Shown in pieces: positions 1-7,105 of a DNA stretch of 64,000 nucleotides (its first letter is position 1; the number at the start of each line of letters is the position of its first letter). The DNA comes from Cryptosporangium arvum DSM 44712 (GTDB lineage: Bacteria; Actinomycetota; Actinomycetes; Mycobacteriales; Cryptosporangiaceae): contig NZ_KK073874.1 in NCBI RefSeq assembly GCF_000585375.1, forward strand, positions 6,354,894 to 6,418,893, read 5' to 3'. Made by a program: the position numbers and the translations under genes. Under the pieces are notes generated by a model, which was given only the letters and a program-made list of their open reading frames with translations, was not told where the DNA came from and made no database searches.

Positions 1-1
1 G

Positions 2-631
2 ACGATCGAGCACAACTATCGGCGGGCGGGCTGGATCGACCGGCTGGAAGCGTCCGGCCGGGACGTGCTGGGCTACCACCTGCCGGGACACGGGCCGGGG
101 ATCGCCCCCGACCTCCCCGACGGTGACACGATCGTCGACGACGTCCTGCGCCACCTCGGCGACCGGGACCCGGTGGACGCGATCGCGTTCTCCGCGGGAG
201 CGCAACTGCTGGCCGCGGTGGCCGCCCGGGAACCGAGCCGCTTCCGCACGCTCGCGTTGCTCGGCGTCGGCAACGGGGTGTTGCGGCCCGACGTGAGCGG
301 CATCGCGGCGCTCGCGGCCGCGTTGGGCCGCGGCGACGATTCCGGCGTCACGCGGGTGTTCCGGCGGGCCGCCCGGTCGGCCGGCAACGACGTGGACGAC
401 GTCCGCCGGTACCTGGAGATCCCGAAGCCGCCGGTCGCGGCGGACGCGCTCGCGAAGGTGCAGGCTCCGGTGCTCGTCGTGCTGGGCGAGCACGACTTCA
501 ACGCCCCCGCGGACGACCTGGTCGCGGCGTTCGGCCAGGCCTCGCTGCGCGTGCTGCCGGGTGTCGACCACTTCGGGCTGACGTCGGACGCGCGCTGTCG
601 GGAAGCGGTCCTGGCCTTCCTGCAGCGCTGA
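2..631 (+). CDS. Alpha/beta hydrolase, 5' end outside window
   Basis: The reading frame is open from base 2, so the N-terminus lies upstream; 209 residues are visible. The fold is that of an alpha/beta hydrolase: an early GYHLPGHGPG stretch resembles the oxyanion-hole loop, AFSAGAQ holds the likely nucleophile serine (the first Gly of GxSxG is replaced by Ala-Phe), LGEHDFNAP supplies the acid, and GVDHFGL near the C-terminus supplies the histidine. It probably hydrolyses a small ester, lactone or thioester in the cytoplasm; the substrate cannot be read from the sequence. Its position before MaoC-like hydratases may mean it belongs to the catabolic island. Confidence 0.85.
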   Translation, partial: TIEHNYRRAGWIDRLEASGRDVLGYHLPGHGPGIAPDLPDGDTIVDDVLRHLGDRDPVDAIAFSAGAQLLAAVAAREPSRFRTLALLGVGNGVLRPDVSGIAALAAALGRGDDSGVTRVFRRAARSAGNDVDDVRRYLEIPKPPVAADALAKVQAPVLVVLGEHDFNAPADDLVAAFGQASLRVLPGVDHFGLTSDARCREAVLAFLQR

Positions 632-841
632 TGCCCGCCGCGGTGGAGAGCCTGGTCGCCGAGTTGCCCGCGGTGGGCCCGCCGATCTCGGTGAGCGAGC
701 GCGCTCTCGTTCACCGCTCCCGGCCGGCGCGCGGAGGTGCGGGTCGCGCTGCGTGCCGCGCTGGGCAAGACGCCGGTGCACGAGAGCCGGCGGGTCCGGC
801 CGCCGAGAGCGTCCGTTGACAGCCCGACCGAACAAAAGTAG
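631..841 (+). pseudogene. Possible frame-shifted remnant or short hypothetical ORF
   Basis: An ATG overlaps the hydrolase stop (TGATG) and opens 62 codons to 819. The strong G/C third-position bias holds in this frame only to about 690. After that the bias sits in another frame, which stays open to a TAG at 839-841. This is what a single-base frameshift in a short, translationally coupled gene would look like. No family is recognised, and the region may simply be non-coding. Confidence 0.25.
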
Positions 842-844
842 AAA
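816..844 (+). promoter_or_regulatory. Sigma-70-like promoter for the MaoC pair
   Basis: A perfect TTGACA (816-821) is followed by a 17-base spacer and TAGAAA (839-844), 31 bases before the start codon of the first MaoC-like gene. A GGAGG ribosome site lies at 867-871. The local AT-rich stretch stands out from the surrounding GC-rich sequence. Confidence 0.55.
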
Positions 845-851
845 GTTGGGC

Positions 852-861
852 AAGTATCAAA
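852..861. promoter_or_regulatory. Weak copy of the TTGATA-type operator motif
   Basis: Read on the minus strand this is TTTGATACTT, matching 8 of 10 bases of ATTGATAGTT, the motif found before the ArsR-like gene and the CoA-transferase operon. It lies just downstream of the -10 box of the promoter at 816-844, where a repressor could block transcription. On its own the match is weak. Confidence 0.3.
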
Positions 862-875
862 GCAACGGAGGTTCG

Positions 876-1409
876 ATGCCCACGAACGTGTCCGACGAGA
901 TGCGCGGCGCGCTCGGCACCCTGCTCACTCGCCGGATCAGCTACCCCGTGGCGGAATCGGACATCCGCAAGTGGGCCCTCGCCGTGTACTGGCCGGAGAA
1001 GCCACCGCGCGAGTTCCTCGACGCCGAACGCGCACCGGAGGACTTCAACCCGTTCGCGTGGGCGGTCGCGAGGAGCGAAGCCGGCGGCCGCCCCGAACCG
1101 GACGCAGCGGTCGCGGGGAGCGAGGCCGGCGGCCGCCCCGAACCGGACGCGAACAGCGCGGACCGCACCGAGCGGCTCGCCGGTGTGCCCGGTCCCGGGC
1201 TGCGGTTCCAGCTCAACGGAGGCCTGGAGACCGAGTACGGCGTCCCGATCCGGCCGGGTGACGTGATCACCAGCGAGAACCGGCTCGACGGGTACTCCGA
1301 GCGGGAGGGCAAGCTCGGCCTCATGCTCTTCACGGTCACCGAGGACACCTGGACCAACCAGGACCGCGCGGTCGTGAAGCGCAGCCGCATGACGTTGATC
1401 CGGTACTGA
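876..1409 (+). CDS. MaoC-like dehydratase, N-terminal (FAS1-type) hot-dog subunit
   Basis: This 177-residue protein resembles the non-catalytic N-terminal hot-dog half of actinobacterial MaoC-type enoyl-CoA hydratases. The opening (ISYPVAESDIRKWALAVYW) and the closing segment with LFTVTEDTWTNQ are typical. It should pair with the next gene, 11 bases downstream, to form a heteromeric 2-enoyl-CoA hydratase for beta-oxidation, as ChsH1-ChsH2 do in cholesterol degradation. The ATG at 876 is preferred because GGAGG lies four bases upstream. A 15-residue duplication in the middle (1062-1151) is odd and probably a loop insertion. Confidence 0.8.
   Translation: MPTNVSDEMRGALGTLLTRRISYPVAESDIRKWALAVYWPEKPPREFLDAERAPEDFNPFAWAVARSEAGGRPEPDAAVAGSEAGGRPEPDANSADRTERLAGVPGPGLRFQLNGGLETEYGVPIRPGDVITSENRLDGYSEREGKLGLMLFTVTEDTWTNQDRAVVKRSRMTLIRY
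1062..1151. repeat. In-frame 45-base tandem duplication
   Basis: Two adjacent 45-base units (1062-1106 and 1107-1151) differ at only a few bases and encode AVARSEAGGRPEPDA and AVAGSEAGGRPEPDA. The duplication is in frame, so the MaoC-like subunit stays intact with a charged, Pro/Gly-rich insertion. Confidence 0.9.
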
Positions 1410-1420
1410 GGAGCGGGGCC

Positions 1421-1834
1421 ATGACGCAGCGGACCAGCACGGCGCCGGCCGAGGTCGGCGAGGAACTCCCGCCGTTCGTGCGGACCACCGGGTTCGAGAC
1501 CTGGAACCGGTACGCGGCGGTCAACGACGAGTTCGTGCCGATCCACATGGACGACGAGGCGGGCCGGGCGGCCGGGTATCCGACCGCGTTCGGCATGGGC
1601 AACCTGCAGTGGTCCTACCTGCACGCCCTCGTGCGGGGATGGCTGGCCGGCCGCGGCCGGATCGTGGCGCTCTCGTGCCAGTTCCGGAACCCCAACCTCA
1701 AAGGCCAGACCGTGACCGCCCGCGGGGTGGTGGAGGCCGTGCACGAGGACGGCACGGTGGAGCTCACGATCTGGACCGAGAACCAGGACGGCGCGAAGCT
1801 CGCCCCGGGCAAGGCCACCGTGGCCTTCGACTGA
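1421..1834 (+). CDS. MaoC-like (R)-hydratase, catalytic hot-dog subunit
   Basis: This 137-residue single hot-dog domain carries the MaoC signature around residues 38-62 (NDEFVPIHMDDEAGRAAGYP), with the catalytic Asp and His, then AFGMGNLQWSY. It should hydrate an enoyl-CoA as the active partner of the upstream subunit, 11 bases away. The compact sequence ends shortly after a typical GKATVAF strand. Together the pair would supply the hydration step of the catabolic island. The acyl substrate is unknown. Confidence 0.85.
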   Translation: MTQRTSTAPAEVGEELPPFVRTTGFETWNRYAAVNDEFVPIHMDDEAGRAAGYPTAFGMGNLQWSYLHALVRGWLAGRGRIVALSCQFRNPNLKGQTVTARGVVEAVHEDGTVELTIWTENQDGAKLAPGKATVAFD

Positions 1835-1923
1835 CCGACCACTTCCCGGGCTCACGACGACTATTCGGCCCACGGCCGCCGATGCAGGCCCGGGACAGCG
1901 TCGCAGGCCCGAGACGCCGCAGC

Positions 1924-1946
1924 GCCCGGGCCCGTACGGCCCGGGC
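1924..1946. terminator. Bidirectional hairpin between convergent genes
   Basis: GCCCGGGCC and GGCCCGGGC form a perfect 9-base stem around CGTAC. It lies between the end of the MaoC pair and the end of the convergent ArsR-like gene and has no T-run, as is common in high-GC actinobacteria. Confidence 0.6.
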
Positions 1947-1960
1947 CCTACAGAGCGGTG

Positions 1961-2389
1961 TCACCAGGTCAGCAGCGTGACCTCGGACTCGCGGCCCTCA
2001 TCGCCGGCCGCCTGACGCAGCCGGGTGGACGCGGTGGCGCGACGACGGCGGATCGGCGTCGGCTTGTGCTCGAGCCGGCCGGTGTCGGCGACCGCGCGCG
2101 GCTCCGGCGCGAGCGCCCAGACGTCGTCGATCAGGCCGCGCAGCACGTCGCGCCGCAGCGTGTAGTAGAAGTTCCGGCCCTGCTTGCGCGTCGAGATCAG
2201 CCCGGCCTGGCTCAGGATCTTCGTGTGGTAGGAGATGCTGGGCTTCGAGATCGGCAGCGTCTGCTCGAGCGTGCTGCACGCCAGCTCGTCGGTGGCCGCC
2301 ATCTGCTGCACGATGCTCCAGCGGATGGGATCGCCCAGGGCCTTGAAGATTTCGGTCGCGCTCGCCGCGTCCGCGGAAGGTGGAGTCAC
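1961..2389 (-). CDS. ArsR-family winged-helix transcriptional regulator
   Basis: The protein has an ArsR-type HTH: IFKALGDPIRWSIVQQMAA, the recognition region SKPSISYHTKILSQAGL, and a wing ending in GRNFYYTL. No paired-cysteine metal site is visible, so it may sense an organic ligand such as an acyl-CoA. The GTG at 2389 is preferred because GAGGAG lies six bases upstream. An in-frame ATG at 2440 would add 17 residues but has no ribosome site. The C-terminus is Arg-rich. It sits amid the acyl-CoA genes, and the shared TTGATAGTT motif makes it the best candidate regulator of the island. Confidence 0.85.
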   Translation of the reverse strand: MTPPSADAASATEIFKALGDPIRWSIVQQMAATDELACSTLEQTLPISKPSISYHTKILSQAGLISTRKQGRNFYYTLRRDVLRGLIDDVWALAPEPRAVADTGRLEHKPTPIRRRRATASTRLRQAAGDEGRESEVTLLTW

Positions 2390-2426
2390 TCGTTGCTCCT
2401 CGCTCAGCCCGGCTAGACTCCCTCGG

Positions 2427-2456
2427 CTAGCGCTAGACATTCATAGAACTATCAAT
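2427..2456. promoter_or_regulatory. Palindromic operator region before the ArsR-like gene
   Basis: A perfect palindrome CTAGCGCTAG (2427-2436) is followed by ATAGAACTAT (2443-2452), which overlaps AACTATCAAT (2447-2456). On the gene's own strand the latter reads ATTGATAGTT, the same ten bases found before the CoA-transferase operon. The site is just upstream of the regulator gene, so autoregulation is plausible. Confidence 0.5.
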
Positions 2457-2468
2457 ATACGCCTTCGG

Positions 2469-3260
2469 TCAGATTCCCCGGAAGTTGGGCGCACGCCGGT
2501 TCCGCTTCGCCTCGATGCCTTCGTGCAGGTCCTCGGTCGTCATCGTGACCGGCTGGGCCAGCGCCTCCCACTGCAGCGACGCTTCGAGACCGTGCGCGGC
2601 CTGCTCGAGCCCGGCCTTGGTGAGCCGGGTGGCGATCGGCGCGGCGCCGGCGATCTGTTCGGCGATCTTCAACGCGTGCGCCAGGACGTCGTCGGCGACC
2701 CCACCGATCAGGCCCCACTCGAGGGCCTCCTCCGCGAACACCTCACGGCCGGTGTAGAGCATCTCCCGTGCCCGGGCGACGCCGATCGCCTCCTGCAGCA
2801 ACCAGGTGGCGCCCATCCCGGCGTGGGTGCCGAGGTAGATGAACGGGGTGCTGAACATCGCGCCCGGCCCGGCGTAGCGCAGGTCGCAGGAGAGCGCGAG
2901 ACACGCGGCCGCGCCCACCACCGGCCCGTTGATCGCGGCGATCACCGGGAACGGCAGCGACCGCGGACGCAGCCAGGTGCGGTAGAACGGCAGCATCCGG
3001 TCGCGCAGGCGGTCGGTCGTGACGTCGTGGCCGGCGGCCTGGTCGAGCCAGGACAGATCCGCGCCGGAACAGAACGAACTGCCCGCACCGGTGACGACCG
3101 CGACCCGCGTCTCCCGGTCCTCGGCGACCTCCGCGATCGCCCCGGTCCAGGCGGCGGTCATCTCGCCGGTCATCGCGTTGCGCACGTCGGGCCGGTTGAG
3201 CGTGAGCAGCCGGACGCCCGGCGAAGGCTCATCGATCAGCACCGCGTCGTCCGTAGGCAT
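2469..3260 (-). CDS. Enoyl-CoA hydratase/isomerase (crotonase) family protein
   Basis: This 263-residue crotonase has both oxyanion-hole segments, SSFCSGADLS near residue 65 and NGPVVGAAACLAL near 112, which bind the acyl-CoA carbonyl. Of the two catalytic glutamates of true enoyl-CoA hydratases, the first is replaced by Phe (STPFIYLG) and the second is kept (AREMLYTG). It may therefore be an isomerase or another crotonase-type enzyme. The ATG at 3260 has an AAGGTGG ribosome site; a GTG nine bases upstream is possible. It lies between an aldehyde dehydrogenase and the ArsR-like regulator, all on the minus strand. Confidence 0.85.
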   Translation of the reverse strand: MPTDDAVLIDEPSPGVRLLTLNRPDVRNAMTGEMTAAWTGAIAEVAEDRETRVAVVTGAGSSFCSGADLSWLDQAAGHDVTTDRLRDRMLPFYRTWLRPRSLPFPVIAAINGPVVGAAACLALSCDLRYAGPGAMFSTPFIYLGTHAGMGATWLLQEAIGVARAREMLYTGREVFAEEALEWGLIGGVADDVLAHALKIAEQIAGAAPIATRLTKAGLEQAAHGLEASLQWEALAQPVTMTTEDLHEGIEAKRNRRAPNFRGI

Positions 3261-3289
3261 GGCAGCCACCTTAACCGTCGGTGGACAGC

Positions 3290-4729
3290 TCAGATCGCCA
3301 GGCCGACCAGCTTTTCCTCAAGGTATTCGTCGAGCCCGGCCGCCCCGCCCTCCCGGCCCAGACCGCTCTCCTTCGTGCCGCCGAACGGCGCCGCGGCCGC
3401 CGTCGGGTTGATGTCGTTGATGCCCACGATCCCGAACCGCAGCCCCTCCGACACCCGCGTCGCCCGCCCGATGTCGTTGGTGTAGACGTAGGACGCCAGC
3501 CCGTAGGTCGTGTCGTTGGCGGCCTCGATCACCGCGCGCTCGTCGTCGAACGGCATCACCGCGGCGATCGGGCCGAACGTCTCCTCGCGGTAGATCGCCA
3601 TGTCCGGCGTGACGTCGGTGAGCACGGTCGGCGCGTAGAAGTACCCGTCGTCCAGCCCCGGCCCGGCCAGCCGCACTCCCCCGGTCAGCACGTTCGCGCC
3701 GCGTGCACGGGCGTCGGCGACGTGCCGCTCCATCTTGCTCAGCGCGTCGGCGTCGATGAGGGGACCGATCCCGACGGCGGGGTCCAACCCGGAGCCGGCC
3801 CGCAGCGCGGCGACGCGCGTACGGAACGCCTCGACGAACCGGTCGTAGACCGGGCGCTGGACGTAGATGCGGTTCGGGCAGATGCAGGCCTGGCCGGTGT
3901 TGAGGAACTTCACCAGCGCGGCGCCCTTTGCCGCGCGCACCGGGTCGGCGTCGTCGAAGACCAGGAACGGGGCGTGGCCGCCGAGCTCCAGCGAGACCCG
4001 CTTCAGCGTCGCGGCGGCCCGTGCGGCCAACTGCTTGCCCACGTCGGTGGACCCGGTGAACGTCAGTTTGCGCACGGCCGCCGATTCCAGGAGGACCTCG
4101 CCGGTCGTCTCCGGGTCGCTCGTCGTCACCAGGTTGACGACGCCCGCAGGCAGGCCCGCGTCGTGGAAGATCCGGAACATCGCGACCGCGCACAGCGGGG
4201 TCTGCTCGGCCGGCTTGAGCACGATCGTGCAGCCGGCGGCCAGCGCGGGCGCGACCTTGCGGGTGATCATCGAGATCGGGTAGTTCCACGGCGTGATCGC
4301 CGCGACCACGCCGACCGGCTGGCGCAGCACGGTGAAGCGCTGGTCAGCGCGGGCCGACGGGATCGTGCTGCCGTACACCCGCTTCGCCTCCTCGGCGTAC
4401 CAGAGCAGGAAGTCCGCCGCGTAGCGCACCTCGTTGCGCGCCATCTTGAGCGGTTTGCCCTGCTCGCGGGTCATCAGCAGCGCGAGGTCGTCGGCACGTT
4501 CGCGCATCAGGCGGTACGCAGTGACGAGGAAGTCGGCGCGCTCGTAGGCGGTGCGCCGGGACCAGGGCTCGAACGCCGTCGCCGCGGCGTCGACGGCGGA
4601 GACCGCGTCGCACCGGTCGGCGTCGGCGACCTGCCCGATGACCTCGCCGGACGCCGGGTCGGTCACCGCGAACGTGCGCCCGTCGGCGGCGTCCTTCCAG
4701 GCCCCGTCCAGGTACAGAGTTCCGTCCAT
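3290..4729 (-). CDS. NAD(P)-dependent aldehyde dehydrogenase, succinate-semialdehyde type
   Basis: The 479-residue protein matches the full ALDH length and most resembles GabD-like enzymes. It has ITPWNYP (near 145), the cofactor lysine in IVLKPAEQTP, the general-base Glu248 in LELGGHAPF and the nucleophile Cys282 in NTGQACICPNR. It would oxidise an aldehyde to the acid in the cytoplasm. The ATG at 4729 is chosen because the homologous region (LYLDGAW) begins there; a TTG at 4744 has no better ribosome site. A GATAGTT motif lies 26 bases upstream. The actual aldehyde is unknown. Confidence 0.9.
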   Translation of the reverse strand: MDGTLYLDGAWKDAADGRTFAVTDPASGEVIGQVADADRCDAVSAVDAAATAFEPWSRRTAYERADFLVTAYRLMRERADDLALLMTREQGKPLKMARNEVRYAADFLLWYAEEAKRVYGSTIPSARADQRFTVLRQPVGVVAAITPWNYPISMITRKVAPALAAGCTIVLKPAEQTPLCAVAMFRIFHDAGLPAGVVNLVTTSDPETTGEVLLESAAVRKLTFTGSTDVGKQLAARAAATLKRVSLELGGHAPFLVFDDADPVRAAKGAALVKFLNTGQACICPNRIYVQRPVYDRFVEAFRTRVAALRAGSGLDPAVGIGPLIDADALSKMERHVADARARGANVLTGGVRLAGPGLDDGYFYAPTVLTDVTPDMAIYREETFGPIAAVMPFDDERAVIEAANDTTYGLASYVYTNDIGRATRVSEGLRFGIVGINDINPTAAAAPFGGTKESGLGREGGAAGLDEYLEEKLVGLAI

Positions 4730-4754
4730 CAGCGCGACCCGCAATCAAAGCGTC

Positions 4755-4769
4755 GATAGTTATGCAATC
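4755..4769. promoter_or_regulatory. TTGATAGTT-like motif in a divergent promoter region
   Basis: GATAGTTATGCAATC reproduces the GATAGTT core seen before the ArsR-like gene and the CoA-transferase operon. It lies between the divergent aldehyde dehydrogenase and 3-hydroxyacyl-CoA dehydrogenase genes, in an AT-rich stretch that also holds TATAGATACATAG (4829-4841). Confidence 0.4.
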
Positions 4770-4877
4770 ACCTAACGATAACGGACCCGCTGGACACCTG
4801 CCGCTTGTCCGGCCCCCGCCCCCTCCGGTATAGATACATAGACAACCTTGAAACTGGACTGGCGTGGAGGAACGCGT

Positions 4878-5738
4878 GTGCAGATCAAGCGGGTAGCCGT
4901 GGTCGGCTGCGGGACGATGGGCGGGGGCGTCGCGCAGGTCGCGGCTCAGCGCGGTTACGAGGTGGTCGTCGTCGAGAAGGACGCGGCGTCCGCCGAGGCC
5001 GGTCAGCAGCGCATCGCCGCCGGTCTCGACCGCCGGCTCGACCGCGGCCGCATCACCGCCGACGACAGGCGCCGCACCCTCGACCGGCTGCGCTTCGGCA
5101 CCGCCATCGACGCGATCACCGAGGCCGACCTCGTGGTCGAGGCCGTCTACGAGGACGTCGAGCTCAAGAAGAGCCTGCTCGCCCGGATCGACACGATCGT
5201 CGGCCCGGAGACGCTGATCGGCTCCAACACCTCGACGATCCCGCTGGTGGTCCTGGCCGGCGCGACGCGGCGCCCGGAGGCGATCGTCGGGCTGCACTTC
5301 TTCAACCCGGTGCCGGTGATGAAGCTGGTCGAGGTCATCAGGACCCCGATCTCGCTCCCGGCCAACGTCGAAAGCTTCGTCGCGTTCGCGAGAGACCTCG
5401 GCAAGACGCCTGTCGTCATCAACGACGTGCCGGGCTTCGTCGGCAACCTGCTCGTCGTCCCGTTCCTGCTCGACGCGGTCCGCGCGTTCGAACGCGGGGT
5501 CGCGCCGATGGAGTCGATCGACGAGGTGCTGCAACTCGGCTTCAACCACCGGATGGGCCCGTTCCGGCTCGCCGACCTGATCGGCCTCGACATCGTCCAC
5601 GACATGGCCGCCTCGATGTACGAGGAGTACAAGGATCCGAGGTACTTCCCGTCCCCGTTGCTGAAGCAGTACGTCCGGCTCGGCTGGCTGGGTCAGAAGA
5701 CCGGCCGCGGGTTCTACACCTACGACGGGGGCCGGTGA
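4878..5738 (+). CDS. 3-hydroxyacyl-CoA dehydrogenase (NAD-dependent)
   Basis: The 286-residue protein has a Rossmann domain starting with VVGCGTMGGGVAQ and the catalytic region GLHFFNPVPVMKLVEVI, with His140 and Glu152. A C-terminal helical domain follows (DVPGFVGNLL and a GRGFYTY end). Size and layout match 3-hydroxybutyryl-CoA dehydrogenases. It would oxidise the product of the MaoC or crotonase hydratases to a 3-ketoacyl-CoA for the DUF35-thiolase. GTG at 4878 is preferred because GGAGG lies seven bases upstream; a TTG at 4848 would add ten unconserved residues. Confidence 0.9.
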   Translation: MQIKRVAVVGCGTMGGGVAQVAAQRGYEVVVVEKDAASAEAGQQRIAAGLDRRLDRGRITADDRRRTLDRLRFGTAIDAITEADLVVEAVYEDVELKKSLLARIDTIVGPETLIGSNTSTIPLVVLAGATRRPEAIVGLHFFNPVPVMKLVEVIRTPISLPANVESFVAFARDLGKTPVVINDVPGFVGNLLVVPFLLDAVRAFERGVAPMESIDEVLQLGFNHRMGPFRLADLIGLDIVHDMAASMYEEYKDPRYFPSPLLKQYVRLGWLGQKTGRGFYTYDGGR

Positions 5739-5811
5739 TGGCGAAGACGCCGCTGCCCGTCCGGTCGACGGTCATCACCTGGTCATCGCACCTCTGAGCC
5801 AAGGACGTCCC

Positions 5812-6759
5812 ATGCGACGAGTACCGAAGAAGACCGGTGACTACGGCATCGGCATCATGATCCACACGATCCACATGACCGACGACGTCAAGAAGCTCAA
5901 CGACTTCTACCGCGACGTCTTCGGGGCACGGCTCTACCTGGGCGTGGACGAGCCCACCTATCTGCCGCCGGAGGACCGGTGGGCGAGCCTGATGATGGTC
6001 TCGGACCTGTGCGTCGAGACGATGGCCCCGAACCTGCCGGTCGACGCCACCAAGCCGGTCGGCAAGTTCTACTCGAAGTTCGGCCGCCATCTGCACTCGG
6101 TCGGTTACAAGGTCGACGACCCGGCCGGGCTGGCCAACTTCATGATCGAGCGGGGCATCTACATCGGTCGGCCGGGCGGCGGCAAGGTCGAGACGATGGA
6201 GCCGGGCGTGCACTACTTCTTCCCCAGCCCGCGGGACATGTTCGGCCTGATGGCCGAGATGTGCGTGATGGACATGCCCGGCGATCCGCGCCTGCTGCCC
6301 GGCTGGTCGGACCAGCAACGCGCCTGGGAGACCGATCACCCGCTGACGATCCGCCGGGTCGCGCACGTGATGCTCGGCGTCAAGGACGTGCGTGCCGCGA
6401 CCGAGTCGTACGTCAACCGGGTGCAAGCGATCCCCCTCCACCACGGCGTCGACGAGGTGACGCGGGCGACGTTCCAGATCGTGCAGCTCGGCGACTCGCT
6501 GCTCAAGCTGGTCCAGCCACTGGACGACTCGTCGGATCTGGGCCGTCACGTCGCGAAATACGGCAACATGATCTACGCCGTCACGTTCCGGGTCGCGGAC
6601 CTCGACTCGGCCGAACGCTGGCTGGCCCGGAAGAGCATCCGCACCCGTCGGCCGACCCCCACCACCGTCGCCGCCGACCCGGCCGACACCTGGGGCGCGC
6701 CCTACTTCTTCACCACGGAGCCCATCCCCGGCGACCCGTTCGAAGAACTGAACGACTAG
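5812..6759 (+). CDS. Double VOC (glyoxalase/dioxygenase-fold) protein
   Basis: The 315-residue protein contains two VOC modules. The first spans about residues 14-155 (MIHTIHMTDDVKKLNDFYRD to MFGLMAEMC), the second about 180-310 (IRRVAHVMLGVKDVRAATES to PYFFTTEP). Possible metal ligands are histidines in the first beta strand and in GVHYFF, plus Glu in MAEM. The family includes epimerases, glyoxalases and extradiol dioxygenases, and the sequence does not decide between them. An AAGGA site precedes the ATG. It lies 73 bases after the dehydrogenase and 10 bases before the next small gene, so all three may be cotranscribed. Confidence 0.75.
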   Translation: MRRVPKKTGDYGIGIMIHTIHMTDDVKKLNDFYRDVFGARLYLGVDEPTYLPPEDRWASLMMVSDLCVETMAPNLPVDATKPVGKFYSKFGRHLHSVGYKVDDPAGLANFMIERGIYIGRPGGGKVETMEPGVHYFFPSPRDMFGLMAEMCVMDMPGDPRLLPGWSDQQRAWETDHPLTIRRVAHVMLGVKDVRAATESYVNRVQAIPLHHGVDEVTRATFQIVQLGDSLLKLVQPLDDSSDLGRHVAKYGNMIYAVTFRVADLDSAERWLARKSIRTRRPTPTTVAADPADTWGAPYFFTTEPIPGDPFEELND

Positions 6760-6769
6760 GAGAACTCCG

Positions 6770-7081
6770 ATGCCCACCTACACCGTCGGACAGCGTCTGC
6801 GCAGCGCTGTCTCCAGCGTCGAGGCGATCGTCGTCAAGGTCCCGGAGGGGGACGTGACGATCTCCTGTGCCGGGGCGGCGATGCTGCGTCCGGACGAAGC
6901 GGCCGACGGCGCGCTCCCATCGGCCGACCCGGCGCAGCGGCACACGCTGCTGGGAAAGCGCTACCTGGACGCCGACAGCCGGCTGGAGATGCTGTGCGTG
7001 GCGGCCGGGCCCGGCGAGCTCGCGGTCGACGGCCGCACGCTGACGATCAAGACCGCGCAGCCGCTGCCGGCGTCGGACTGA
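6770..7081 (+). CDS. Small conserved-looking hypothetical protein (103 aa)
   Basis: I do not recognise a named family. The protein begins with a beta-rich section (YTVGQRLRSAVSSVEAIVVKVP, with a Cys in VTISCAGAAM) and ends with GELAVDGRTLTIKTAQPLPASD. There are no signal peptide or membrane segments. It has a good AGGAG site and follows the VOC gene by 10 bases, so it is probably its operon partner. Its predicted small beta-barrel character could suit a cofactor- or substrate-binding accessory protein, but that is a guess. Confidence 0.7.
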   Translation: MPTYTVGQRLRSAVSSVEAIVVKVPEGDVTISCAGAAMLRPDEAADGALPSADPAQRHTLLGKRYLDADSRLEMLCVAAGPGELAVDGRTLTIKTAQPLPASD

Positions 7082-7096
7082 CACCGGTGTCCGGTG
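7082..7096. terminator. Short hairpin between convergent genes
   Basis: CACCGG and CCGGTG pair around TGT. The overlapping GACACCGGTGTC (7080-7091) is a perfect 12-base palindrome. It lies in the 24-base gap between two convergent transcription units, so a small shared terminator is plausible; the stem is short. Confidence 0.35.
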
Positions 7097-7105
7097 CCGG
7101 GGGAG

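Noticed and set aside
5738-5797. A 19-codon ORF overlapping the dehydrogenase stop (ATGGCGAAG...)
   Set aside because: It has a start overlap but no homologue I know, no ribosome site of its own and no conservation evidence; probably chance.
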